64,000 nt of DNA from assembly GCF_037646705.1 (NCBI RefSeq), contig NZ_JBBHER010000010.1:1-64000 (forward strand). Direction: 5' to 3'. Under the pieces are notes generated by a model, which saw only the letters and a list, made by a program, of their open reading frames with translations, was not told the origin of the DNA and did not search any database. Source of the stretch: Pikeienuella litoralis. GTDB lineage: Bacteria; Pseudomonadota; Alphaproteobacteria; Rhodobacterales; Rhodobacteraceae. Of the stretch, positions 17,164-24,909 are shown piece by piece (positions within the stretch are counted from its first letter, which is position 1; every line of letters starts with the position of its first letter). Position numbers and translations under genes: made by a program.

Positions 17164-17271
17164 AGGCGCGGCGGGGGCGTTCGCTTCATGACAGCTTTGA
17201 GTCGCCCGCCAGTCGCATACGACGCCCGCTGGCGGAGCGCCGGACAGTCGCTGGCGTCGACTCATTGCCCG

Positions 17272-17284
17272 ATTGTCAGGCAAT
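17272..17284. promoter_or_regulatory. ATTGTCAGGCAAT operator upstream of the GntR gene
   Basis: A 13-bp near-palindrome ending 23 bases before the GntR start, flanked by G and C that extend it to GATTGTCAGGCAATC. A half-site ATTGCC lies just upstream (17264-17269). The position suggests autoregulation. Confidence 0.55.
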
Positions 17285-17307
17285 CTGAAAGGCGGTAACG
17301 TCGGACC

Positions 17308-17979
17308 ATGGATTTACATGTCGAACGCGAAACGGCGTCGCTGCGGTCGCAGATCGAACGCAACATCCGCAAAGCCATCCTCGTCGGCCGCTTCAAGCCC
17401 GGCGACAGGCTGATAGAACGCGAGCTCTGCGAACTTCTCGGGGCCGGCCGCGCCTCGATCCGCGAGGCGCTGCGCCAGCTCGAGGCGGAAGGGATCATCG
17501 TCAATCAGCGCTACCGCGGCCCCTTCGTGGCGGTGATCACCGCGGACGAGGCGCGCCAGCTCTACGAAATCCGCGAGTTCCTCGAACGCATCGCCGTGCG
17601 CGACTTCACGCGAACGGCCAGCGCGGCCCTGCTGGAGCAACTCGGGCGGGCTCTCGTCAACCTTGAGCGGGAAAGCGAGGACGGGTCCGTCATCGAGGTC
17701 GTCGAGGCCGCAGGCGCGTTCTACGCGATCATCGCCGACAATTGCGGGAACAACATCGTCCGCCAATTGCTGACGCAGCTCTACAACCGGATCACCATCC
17801 TTCGCGCGACGTCGATGTCCTCGCCCGACCGTCCGGCCAGCAGCCTGGGCGAGATTCGGGATCTTTACGAGAAGATCAGGGCGCGCGACGAGACAGCCGC
17901 GACCGAGGCTGCGGCGGTGCATGTCCGCAACGCCGGCCGCATCGCGATCGAAGTGCTGTCCGGGAGGGACGCGGGATGA
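17308..17979 (+). CDS. GntR-family transcriptional regulator, FCD-type
   Basis: A 223-residue regulator. A winged helix-turn-helix spans about 10-75 (LIERELCELLGAGRASIREALRQLEAEG). The helical ligand-binding region follows. The FCD fold normally binds a metal through Asp and three His residues. Here the first His position reads AFYAII (His to Tyr) and the second reads LGEIRDLYEKI (His to Glu); only the last (AVHVRNAG) is kept. So the effector may be bound without metal. ATTGTCnGnCAAT-like dyads lie ahead of this gene, the hydratase operon and the divergent TRAP operons, all plausible targets. Its stop overlaps the next start (ATGA). Confidence 0.83.
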   Translation: MDLHVERETASLRSQIERNIRKAILVGRFKPGDRLIERELCELLGAGRASIREALRQLEAEGIIVNQRYRGPFVAVITADEARQLYEIREFLERIAVRDFTRTASAALLEQLGRALVNLERESEDGSVIEVVEAAGAFYAIIADNCGNNIVRQLLTQLYNRITILRATSMSSPDRPASSLGEIRDLYEKIRARDETAATEAAAVHVRNAGRIAIEVLSGRDAG

Positions 17980-19256
17980 CCGGGGGCGCCGCCGCGCCGG
18001 CCCCTGGCGCAGACGCCCCGCGGAGGCTGGCCGACGCTGTTCCGCATCGCGGCCGGATCGCCGTCGGCCATTCCGCCGGCGAGCCGATACCGCTGGTCGA
18101 GATGCTCTCGTCCGAGGCGGCGGAGATCGCGCCGGAGCGAACCTTCGTCGGCCTGGGGCTCGCGGAGTCGATCGCAGCCGAGTCGAGCGCCGTGCTGCGT
18201 TTGACGGCGCTCGGCGGCGCGGGCAGCACGGGGCGCTTTTTCCGGGCCGGGCGGCTGGCGGTTCTCCTGTCGCACTATTCGGAGGTGCCGCGGCTGATCC
18301 GGTCGGGCCGGCTGGCGTTCGACGTGGCGCTTCTCCAGCTCTCGCCGGTCGAGGGCGGCGCGTACAATCTGGGCGTCATGGGCGACTACCTGGCGACCGT
18401 CGCCGCGACGGCGCCGCGCATCATCGCCGAGGTGAACGACCGGATGCCGCGCACCTTCGGCGACACGGACGTGCCCGAGGAACGGGTGGACGCATTCCTC
18501 CACACCTCGCGCCCGCTGCTCGAGCAGCCGCCAGCGCGGATCGGAGATCTCGAACGGGAGATCGCCAGGCGTGTCGCGGCCATGGTGCCGGACGGCGCGA
18601 CCATCCAGATCGGCCTCGGCGCGATCGCCGACGCGGTGCTGCGAGGACTGAGGGACAAGCGCGACCTCGGCGTCCACACCGGCGTGATCGGCGACGCCAT
18701 AGTCGACCTCGTCGAGGCGGGCGTCGTCACCGGCCGGCGCAAGGAGCGCGACGAGGGCCTGGTGGTCACCGGCTCGCTGCTGGGGACGCAGCGGGTCTAT
18801 CGCTGGGCCGACCGCAATCCGAACCTGCGGGTGCGCGGCGCCGACTACACGCATTCGGCGGCGGTTCTCGCGGATCTGGAGGCCCTGATCAGCATCAACT
18901 CGGCCGTCGAGGTGGACCTGACGGGGCAGACGAACGCCGAGGTCATCGGCTCCAACCATATCGGGCTGATCGGCGGTCACGCCGATTTCGTCAGGGCCGG
19001 CGCAGCGTCGCCCGGCGGCCGGTCCATCGTCGCGCTGCCCTCGACCGCGGCGGGCGGCAGGCGGTCGCGCATCGTGGCCAAGCTGGAGTCCGGCGTCGTC
19101 ACGACCTCCCGCGCCGATATCGACACCGTCGTGACCGAATACGGCGCCGCCGAGCTTCGCGGGCGCACGATCGAAGAGCGGGCGCGATCGCTGATCGCCA
19201 TCGCCCATCCCGATTTCAGGGCGGAGCTGACGCTGGCGCTCGACCGGCTGGTTTGA
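17976..19256 (+). CDS. Acetyl-CoA hydrolase/transferase family protein
   Basis: A 426-residue protein of the 4-hydroxybutyrate/acetyl-CoA transferase family, coupled to gntR by an ATGA overlap. Family motifs are present: IQIGLGAIADAVL, the INSAVEVDLTGQTNAE segment (about 307-322), and the C-terminal glycine loop GGHADFVRAGAASPGG, split over about 344-359. Transferases of this family use a glutamate in an HTE(M/V) motif to carry CoA; here the aligned stretch reads LGVHTGVIGD with Gly236. That change suggests altered chemistry such as hydrolysis, or a different substrate. In context it would activate an acid with CoA, or recycle acetoacetate or acetate from the lyase step. My alignment of the catalytic site is by eye. 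Confidence 0.75.
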   Translation: MTGGAAAPAPGADAPRRLADAVPHRGRIAVGHSAGEPIPLVEMLSSEAAEIAPERTFVGLGLAESIAAESSAVLRLTALGGAGSTGRFFRAGRLAVLLSHYSEVPRLIRSGRLAFDVALLQLSPVEGGAYNLGVMGDYLATVAATAPRIIAEVNDRMPRTFGDTDVPEERVDAFLHTSRPLLEQPPARIGDLEREIARRVAAMVPDGATIQIGLGAIADAVLRGLRDKRDLGVHTGVIGDAIVDLVEAGVVTGRRKERDEGLVVTGSLLGTQRVYRWADRNPNLRVRGADYTHSAAVLADLEALISINSAVEVDLTGQTNAEVIGSNHIGLIGGHADFVRAGAASPGGRSIVALPSTAAGGRRSRIVAKLESGVVTTSRADIDTVVTEYGAAELRGRTIEERARSLIAIAHPDFRAELTLALDRLV

Positions 19257-19306
19257 GCCGCCGCGGCGAAGCGCAATCATCAGAAAGCAGTCAAGGAAGG
19301 GAACGC

Positions 19307-20503
19307 ATGAACATGATCAACCAGGCGGGGGCCGACGCCGTCCTGCTCGAACTGGGTGAAGACTACGCCGATATCCGGGACGCCGTCCGCAAGATCTGCG
19401 AGGGCTTTCCCGGCTCGTACTGGAGACAACTGGAGGCCGATGTCGGCTATCCGCACGAATTCGTCGCCGCGTTGACCGAGGCGGGCTTCCTCGGCGCGCT
19501 GATTCCCGAAGAGTACGGCGGCTCAGGCCTGCCGATCCGCGCCGCCTCGGTCATCCTCGAGGAAATTCACGCCTCGGGCTGCAACGCCGGCGCCTGCCAC
19601 GCGCAGATGTACATCATGGGCACGCTGCTGCGCCACGGCAGTGAGGCGCAAAAGCGCGCATACCTGCCGAAGATCGCCTCGGGCGAGCTGCGTCTGCAGG
19701 CGTTCGGCGTCACCGAGCCAACCTCGGGCACCGACACGACCAGCCTCCGCACCCGCGCAGTGCGCGACGGCGACCACTATGTCGTCAACGGGCAGAAGGT
19801 CTGGACCTCGCGGGCGCTGTTCTCGGATATGATGCTGCTGCTGGCGCGCACGACGCCGCTGGACCAGGTCAAGCGCAAGACCGACGGGCTCTCGGTCTTC
19901 CTGGTCGACATGCGCGAGGCCAAGGGGAACGGCCTGAAGATCAACCCGATTGACGCGATGATCAATCACAACACCACCGAGATTTTCATCGAGGATCTGC
20001 GGGTGCCGGCCGAGAACCTGATCGGCGAAGAAGGCAAGGGCTTCCGCTACATCCTCGACGGCATGAACGCCGAACGGATCCTGGTGGCCAGCGAGTCGCT
20101 GGGCGATGGCAAGTGGTTCATCCGCAAGGCTTCGGACTACGCCAGCGAGCGCGTCGTTTTCGGGCGTCCGATCGGCCAGAATCAGGGCATCCAGTTCCCC
20201 ATCGCCCGCGCCCATTGCGAGATCGAGGCCGCCGAGATGATGACGCGCAAGGCCGCGGCGCTGTTCGATGCCGGACATGATTGCGGCCCGGCCGCAAACA
20301 TGGCGAAGATGCTGGCGTCGGAGGCGTCCTGGCATGCCGGCGAGGCGGCGATGCAGACGCATGGCGGCTTCTCATACGCGCGCGAATACGAGATCGAGCG
20401 CAAATGGCGCGAGACGCGGCTCATGCAGATCGCCCCGGTCTCGACCAACCTGATCCTGGCCTATGTCGGCCAGCACGTGCTGGGGATGCCCCGCTCGTAC
20501 TGA
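19307..20503 (+). CDS. Acyl-CoA dehydrogenase family protein
   Basis: A 398-residue flavoprotein. Motifs run in family order: IPEEYGGSGL (66-75), FAD-contacting AFGVTEPTSGTDT (132-144), NGQKVWTS (161-168), RPIGQNQGIQ (287-296) and MQTHGGFSYAREYEIER (349-365). The C-terminal loop that normally carries the catalytic Glu (YEGT) reads QIAPVST (374-380), so that base is missing. Glu256 in NAERILVA sits where isovaleryl-CoA and long-chain dehydrogenases carry theirs. This hints at a branched-chain substrate. It follows the transferase by 50 bases and ends the operon at a hairpin. Confidence 0.85.
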   Translation: MNMINQAGADAVLLELGEDYADIRDAVRKICEGFPGSYWRQLEADVGYPHEFVAALTEAGFLGALIPEEYGGSGLPIRAASVILEEIHASGCNAGACHAQMYIMGTLLRHGSEAQKRAYLPKIASGELRLQAFGVTEPTSGTDTTSLRTRAVRDGDHYVVNGQKVWTSRALFSDMMLLLARTTPLDQVKRKTDGLSVFLVDMREAKGNGLKINPIDAMINHNTTEIFIEDLRVPAENLIGEEGKGFRYILDGMNAERILVASESLGDGKWFIRKASDYASERVVFGRPIGQNQGIQFPIARAHCEIEAAEMMTRKAAALFDAGHDCGPAANMAKMLASEASWHAGEAAMQTHGGFSYAREYEIERKWRETRLMQIAPVSTNLILAYVGQHVLGMPRSY

Positions 20504-20534
20504 ACGGGGGCGCGGGGGCCATGCGCCCCCGTTC
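20502..20534 (+). terminator. Hairpin terminator after the acyl-CoA dehydrogenase gene
   Basis: A perfect 12-bp stem, GAACGGGGGCGC with GCGCCCCCGTTC, and a 9-base loop. It starts inside the stop codon and is followed by TCTCTCTCTT. It lies between converging genes and could serve the plus-strand operon. Confidence 0.65.
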
Positions 20535-20617
20535 TCTCTCTCTTCGAAGCGCCGAAACGGGATCGTCCGGCCATGGGCCGGACGATGCGGAAGGCGGGCG
20601 GCGATGCGGCCCGCCGG

Positions 20618-21595
20618 TCAGGTGACGACGGCCACCTTGCCGACCGCCCGCCGCGCGGCGAGATCTGCAATCGCCATGGGCCCTTCGGCGAGCGGGTAGG
20701 TCCGCGAGACATGCGGCTTCAGCCGGCCGTCCGACACCCAGCTCGTCAGCTCGGTCAGTCGCGCGCGCGTGTCGTCCGGGAACCTCTCGGTATGCGCGCC
20801 GAAGACGACGCCGACCACCGAGTAGTTCTTGACCAGCACCATGTTGGCCGGCGCCGAGGGAATGCGTCCGCTGGCGAAGCCGATAACCAGCAGCCTGCCC
20901 TCCCAGCCGAGCACCCTGGTGCAGGCGTCGAACACATCGCCGCCGACAGGGTCGAAGACGACGTCGACGCCCGCGCCGCCGGTCAATTCCTTGACGCGTT
21001 CGCGCAGATCCTCGCTGCGGTAATTGATCGCCTCGTCGGCGCCGTGCTGGCGCGCGACCTCCAGCCGGTCGGCGTCGCCCGCCGCGGCGATCACCCGAGC
21101 GCCCAGCGCCTTGGCGACCTCGACGGCGGCGATCCCGACGCCTCCGGCCGCACCGGTGACGAGCACCGTTTCGCCCGGTCGCACCTTCCCCCGGTGGGTC
21201 AGCGCGAAATGAGCGGTGCCGTAGACGATCGGGAAGCAGGCGGCTGTGACGGCGTCCATCCGGTCGGGGATCGGCGCGACGGTGCGCGCGTCCATCGTGA
21301 TCTCGGTCGCGAAGGCGCCGCCCCGCCGGGCCATGAACATCACGCGCGTCCCTGGCGTCAGGTGCGTGACGCCCTCGCCGACCTCGATCACCGTGCCGGC
21401 GCCTTCCAGCCCGGGGATGAAGGGGAAGGGCGGCTTCACCTGGTACTTGCCCGCGACCATCAGCGAGTCCGGGAAGTTGACCCCGGCGGCGGCGATGGCG
21501 ATGCGCGCCTCGCCGGGGCCCGGATGGCGCGGCTCGCACTCTTCCAGGCGCAGGACGTCGGGGGCGCCGAAGGCGCGGCAGATCAAAGCTTTCAT
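20618..21595 (-). CDS. Zinc-free medium-chain oxidoreductase (quinone oxidoreductase-like)
   Basis: A 325-residue MDR-family protein. I chose the ATG at 21595 (GGAG seven bases upstream) over an in-frame GTG at 21619 that abuts the upstream stop. It has a GroES-like N-terminal domain (GVNFPDSLMVAGKYQ, PGLEGAGTV) and a Rossmann motif GAAGGVGIAAVEVAKALGA. The cysteine ligands of zinc alcohol dehydrogenases are absent. Relatives reduce quinones or 2-enoyl thioesters with NADPH. It is the last gene of the minus-strand operon with two CaiB-like genes and the TAXI transporter, so an enoyl-CoA reductase-type role is possible. Confidence 0.8.
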   Translation of the reverse strand: MKALICRAFGAPDVLRLEECEPRHPGPGEARIAIAAAGVNFPDSLMVAGKYQVKPPFPFIPGLEGAGTVIEVGEGVTHLTPGTRVMFMARRGGAFATEITMDARTVAPIPDRMDAVTAACFPIVYGTAHFALTHRGKVRPGETVLVTGAAGGVGIAAVEVAKALGARVIAAAGDADRLEVARQHGADEAINYRSEDLRERVKELTGGAGVDVVFDPVGGDVFDACTRVLGWEGRLLVIGFASGRIPSAPANMVLVKNYSVVGVVFGAHTERFPDDTRARLTELTSWVSDGRLKPHVSRTYPLAEGPMAIADLAARRAVGKVAVVT

Positions 21596-21619
21596 CAATA
21601 TCTCCGGGTTCTGGTTCAC

Positions 21620-22783
21620 TCAGGCGGGCCTGTCGGATGTGACGCCCTCGCGCTCGAGCCGGTCGATCTCCTCGTCCGACAGGTGAAGCAATTCGGCCAG
21701 CACCTCGCGCGTGTGCTCGCCCAGCGCGGGCGCGGGCGCGCGCACGGTCAGCGGCGTCCCCGTCAGCTGGAAGGGAAAGCCCTTGGCGACGCCGCCGTCG
21801 GGGCTCCGCGCCAGCGCCGAGCCAAAGGCCTCGAGCGGCATCGCGCCCAGCGATTCCGAGTCGCTGACCACGGCCGCCGCGACGCCGCGCGCGCGCATAT
21901 GGCCGATCACGGCCTCGCCGTCCCGCTCCGCCGCCCAGCCGGCCAGAGCCTCGCCGAAAGCGCGGGGCTCGCGCGGCAGGTCCAGCGAGGCCGCGGAATC
22001 GGCGTCCATGACGCTGACGGCGATCCAGACGCCATCGGCCGCACGCACGCAGTCCTGCCAGTATATCTCGTCGCCCTCGTTGCCCCGCGGCCGGCGATCG
22101 CCGCCGGCGCGGGCGGCGCGGACGATCTCTTCGCCGACCAGGAATGTGGCGAGTTCGCGCTGCGGCAGATCCAGATGGCCGCCCCGCCCGGTCTCGCCGA
22201 CATGTCCGAGCGCGGCCAGGATGGCGCCGGCGGCGAATACCGAGACGACCTGGTCGGGAAAATTCACGTCCCGGCCGCTGAGCGTCGGCGGCCCGTCCTC
22301 GTAAGCCGTCAACCAGGCCAGGCCGGAGGTCGCGTCCAGGGTCGACCCGAACGACACGGCGTCGCGATCCGGCCCGTCCTCGCCCTGGCTGGACACCGAG
22401 GCGACGACCAGCCGCGGATTGGCTTCGAGCAGCGCAGCCGGGCCGACGCCCAGCCGGTCCAGCACGCCGCGGCGGAAGTTCTCGACGACCAGGTCGGCCT
22501 CGCGGGCGAGGGCCAGCAGCAGAGCCCGCCCTTCCTCGTGCTTCAGATCCAGGCTGACGCAGCGCTTGTTGCGGTTGGTGAACCGGTAGAGCGGCGACAC
22601 GTCCCACCATCGGCCCTCTCCGGCCTTGATGTCCCAGACGCGGAACGGGTCCATATACGAGGCCGACTCCACCTTGATCACGTCAGCCCCCAGGTCGGCG
22701 AGGATGGCGGAGGTGCTGGCCCCGGCCGTGATGATGCCGAGATCGAGCACCCGGATGCCCGCGGCGGGAAGATAGCTTGTCAT
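21620..22783 (-). CDS. CaiB/BaiF family CoA-transferase, subunit-like (Glu at the catalytic Asp position)
   Basis: A 387-residue class III CoA-transferase-fold protein. It opens with IRVLDLGIITAGASTSAILADLGADVIKVE, split over about 9-38, then NRNKRCVSLDLKHEEG and the ADLVVENFRRGVLDRLG segment. Where formyl-CoA transferases have the CoA-accepting Asp, this protein reads LDLPQRELATF, with Glu in its place. Its start overlaps the stop of the other CaiB-like gene (ATGA), so the two are made together and probably form a heteromer. The start is fixed by that overlap; a longer in-frame upstream stretch is antisense-like sequence from the neighbour. Confidence 0.82.
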   Translation of the reverse strand: MTSYLPAAGIRVLDLGIITAGASTSAILADLGADVIKVESASYMDPFRVWDIKAGEGRWWDVSPLYRFTNRNKRCVSLDLKHEEGRALLLALAREADLVVENFRRGVLDRLGVGPAALLEANPRLVVASVSSQGEDGPDRDAVSFGSTLDATSGLAWLTAYEDGPPTLSGRDVNFPDQVVSVFAAGAILAALGHVGETGRGGHLDLPQRELATFLVGEEIVRAARAGGDRRPRGNEGDEIYWQDCVRAADGVWIAVSVMDADSAASLDLPREPRAFGEALAGWAAERDGEAVIGHMRARGVAAAVVSDSESLGAMPLEAFGSALARSPDGGVAKGFPFQLTGTPLTVRAPAPALGEHTREVLAELLHLSDEEIDRLEREGVTSDRPA

Positions 22784-23886
22784 GCGCGCACCTCGGAGAG
22801 CGTTCCCTCCGCAGGCGCAGGGCGCGGCCCGAAGCGCCTGCCGTTCCACGTGACCGGCACATGCGGCATAGACAGATCTCCCAGGCGCGGATGGCGCACC
22901 GTCGCGATGAAATCGCGCGCAAGGTATTGCGGATCCTCCAGCAGTTCGAGCGGCGAGAGCACCGGCCCCAGCGGGATGCGGCGCCGCTTGGCCTCGGCAA
23001 AGATGTCCTGCCGCGTGCGGCCCGCGAAGGCCTCGGCCAGCAGGGCCACGGCCGCCGCCCTGTTCCGCCGGCGCTCGGCGGCGGCCGCGAAGGGAGGTTT
23101 GGCCAGCAGGGGTTGACGCGCCAGTTCGCAGATCTGCGGCCAGTCGCGTTCGAAATAAACCAGCGCGACGCGCCCGTCGGCGCAGGGGATCGTCTGCCAC
23201 TCGGCCTGCGCCCCTTCGCGCCGCGGCGGCCGGCCGAGGAACATGGCGCCCGCCGGCGATTTCCAGTTGATCCACAGCATCGAATCCAGCAGCGAAACAG
23301 TCACGATCTCGCCGCGGCCCGTCCGGCGCAGCCCGGTCAGGCCCGCCATCATTCCGGTGAAGGCGGACAGTCCCCCGGCATAGGCCGCCTGATGGCCCCC
23401 GAGGCGCAGCGGCGCCCGGGCCGGGTCGCCGATCATGTCCAGCAACCCGCTCATCGCCAGGATGGTCAGCTCGCTGGCGGGCTGCTCGGCGCCGCCGCCG
23501 CCGACGGCCCGACCGAGCCCGGTGATGTGGACGTCCACCCGCGAGCCTGGCTTCGCGTCGGGCGCCGGCGCGTGCTCGCGGATCACCGCGTCGGCGCGCT
23601 CTTCGAGGGCGGCCAGCGCCGCCGCCCCCGATGTGCTGTCGACGTCCAGGATGACCGACTCCTTCCCGGTGTTGAGGAACTCGAAAAGCGCGCTGCCCTC
23701 CGGGACCGATGGGTCGAGATGGGGAGGCGTTTTCCTCACCGGGTCTCCGCCAAGCGGCTCGACCTTGATCACGCGCGCACCCAGGTCGGCCGCGATCTTC
23801 GCCGCCAGCGATGCGGCGAGCCGCAGATGAATCGGGCTTTCCGCCCGGTTTATTTCGAGCACGGTGGCAGAAACGAAAGCAGTCAT
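22780..23886 (-). CDS. CaiB/BaiF family CoA-transferase, catalytic-type partner
   Basis: A 368-residue class III CoA-transferase-fold protein. It has AAKIAADLGARVIKVEPLGGDP near the start (split over about 27-48), LNTGKESVILDVDS, and GRGEIVTVSLLDSMLWI, whose Asp occupies the position of the CoA-carrying aspartate of formyl-CoA transferase. The N-terminus is short and lacks the usual RVLDLT strand. It is followed with a four-base overlap by a second CaiB-like gene that has Glu instead. I infer one transferase assembled from both. Upstream lies the TAXI binding protein gene, 34 bases away. Activation of an imported acid with CoA is the likely job. Confidence 0.8.
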   Translation of the reverse strand: MTAFVSATVLEINRAESPIHLRLAASLAAKIAADLGARVIKVEPLGGDPVRKTPPHLDPSVPEGSALFEFLNTGKESVILDVDSTSGAAALAALEERADAVIREHAPAPDAKPGSRVDVHITGLGRAVGGGGAEQPASELTILAMSGLLDMIGDPARAPLRLGGHQAAYAGGLSAFTGMMAGLTGLRRTGRGEIVTVSLLDSMLWINWKSPAGAMFLGRPPRREGAQAEWQTIPCADGRVALVYFERDWPQICELARQPLLAKPPFAAAAERRRNRAAAVALLAEAFAGRTRQDIFAEAKRRRIPLGPVLSPLELLEDPQYLARDFIATVRHPRLGDLSMPHVPVTWNGRRFGPRPAPAEGTLSEVRA

Positions 23887-23920
23887 GCGGTTAGTCGATC
23901 CTTTCTCGCGATCCGTCGCG

Positions 23921-24907
23921 TCACTGAATTTGGCCGATCTCGCGAAAGTATCGCTCGGCGCCCGGGTGCAGCGGCACGCGGTTGCCCTTGATCGCCAGAT
24001 CCGGGGTCAGCCCGGCGAAGCCCTGGCTCTGCTCGACGAGCCCGTCGGTGTTCTCCCAGAACCCCTTCATGATGCTGTAGACGCCCTCTTCCGACGTGTC
24101 CTCATTCGTGAAAATCATGGTGTTCAGGGCGAAGGTCTTCGCGTCTTCGTCCTGCCCCGGATAGGTGCCGGCCGGGATGATGATTTCGACCAACAGGTTG
24201 TCATACATCTCGTTGAGCCGGTCGAACGCCTCCTGCGGGACGTTCAGAATGGTTACATCGACGCTGTTGGCCAGCTGCTGCATGGCGCCCAGCCCGATCG
24301 GGAAGCAGTGCCCGCCCGCATCCACCGTCCGGTCCTGCATGGCGCCGAAGAACTGACCCGTCGACACGCTGCCGACATCGAAGTCGGACAGCTTCATCCC
24401 CAGCGCCTCGACGAAGTTTTCGTTCAGCCCCCGCGTGAAGGTCGACGGCGCGTTCAGGTTGAAGGTCTTGCCCTTCAGGTCTTCAAACGTCTCGATGCCG
24501 GCGTCGGCGCGGCTGACATAGTGGCAGACCACGAGCCCGACGCTGGACAGGGCGCGCAGCTTCTTCAGCGAATCCGGGTCCGGATAGTCGGCGTATTTTC
24601 CGGTTCCGAAATAGGCGTCGTGAAGGTCCGAGGCGACCCCCATGCCCATCTCCATCTGGCCGTTCGCCACAAGCGCGATATTCTCGTTGTAGCCGCCGGT
24701 CGTCTGGGCGGAAACATCGACCACGTCCTGGCCTTCGTTCATCGTTTTGGCGATGATCGTGCCGTCGACATAGGGACCGGAGCCGCTGCTCGACGTGCCC
24801 AGCGCCCAGTTCTCCTGCGCCGCCGCGCCGCCGGCCGCCAGGGCCAGGCCGGCCGTAAGCGCCACGGCCATGCCGGAGCGATGAGCGTCACCAAAAAAGT
24901 TCAACAT
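23921..24907 (-). CDS. TAXI-family TRAP transporter solute-binding protein
   Basis: A 328-residue periplasmic protein with a Sec signal peptide (cleavage about AAA-QE, near residue 31). The mature start NWALGTSSSGSGPYVDG is the TAXI pattern (the usual GTGSxGGxYYP strand-loop in altered form). Later segments FNLNAPSTFTRG, GHCFPIGLGAMQQLA and PAGTYPGQDED are typical of TAXI binding proteins. GGAGG sits nine bases before the ATG at 24907. TAXI proteins deliver substrate to a fused TRAP permease, here encoded two bases upstream. Known ligands of the family are dicarboxylates or glutamate-like acids, but this one is undetermined. Confidence 0.85.
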   Translation of the reverse strand: MLNFFGDAHRSGMAVALTAGLALAAGGAAAQENWALGTSSSGSGPYVDGTIIAKTMNEGQDVVDVSAQTTGGYNENIALVANGQMEMGMGVASDLHDAYFGTGKYADYPDPDSLKKLRALSSVGLVVCHYVSRADAGIETFEDLKGKTFNLNAPSTFTRGLNENFVEALGMKLSDFDVGSVSTGQFFGAMQDRTVDAGGHCFPIGLGAMQQLANSVDVTILNVPQEAFDRLNEMYDNLLVEIIIPAGTYPGQDEDAKTFALNTMIFTNEDTSEEGVYSIMKGFWENTDGLVEQSQGFAGLTPDLAIKGNRVPLHPGAERYFREIGQIQ

Positions 24908-24909
24908 GT

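Noticed and set aside
20421..22610. A long minus-strand open frame overlapping the oxidoreductase and CaiB genes
   Set aside because: It lies in a different frame of two genes with clear family motifs, is extremely Arg/Gly-rich and has no recognisable domain. It is a high-GC shadow.
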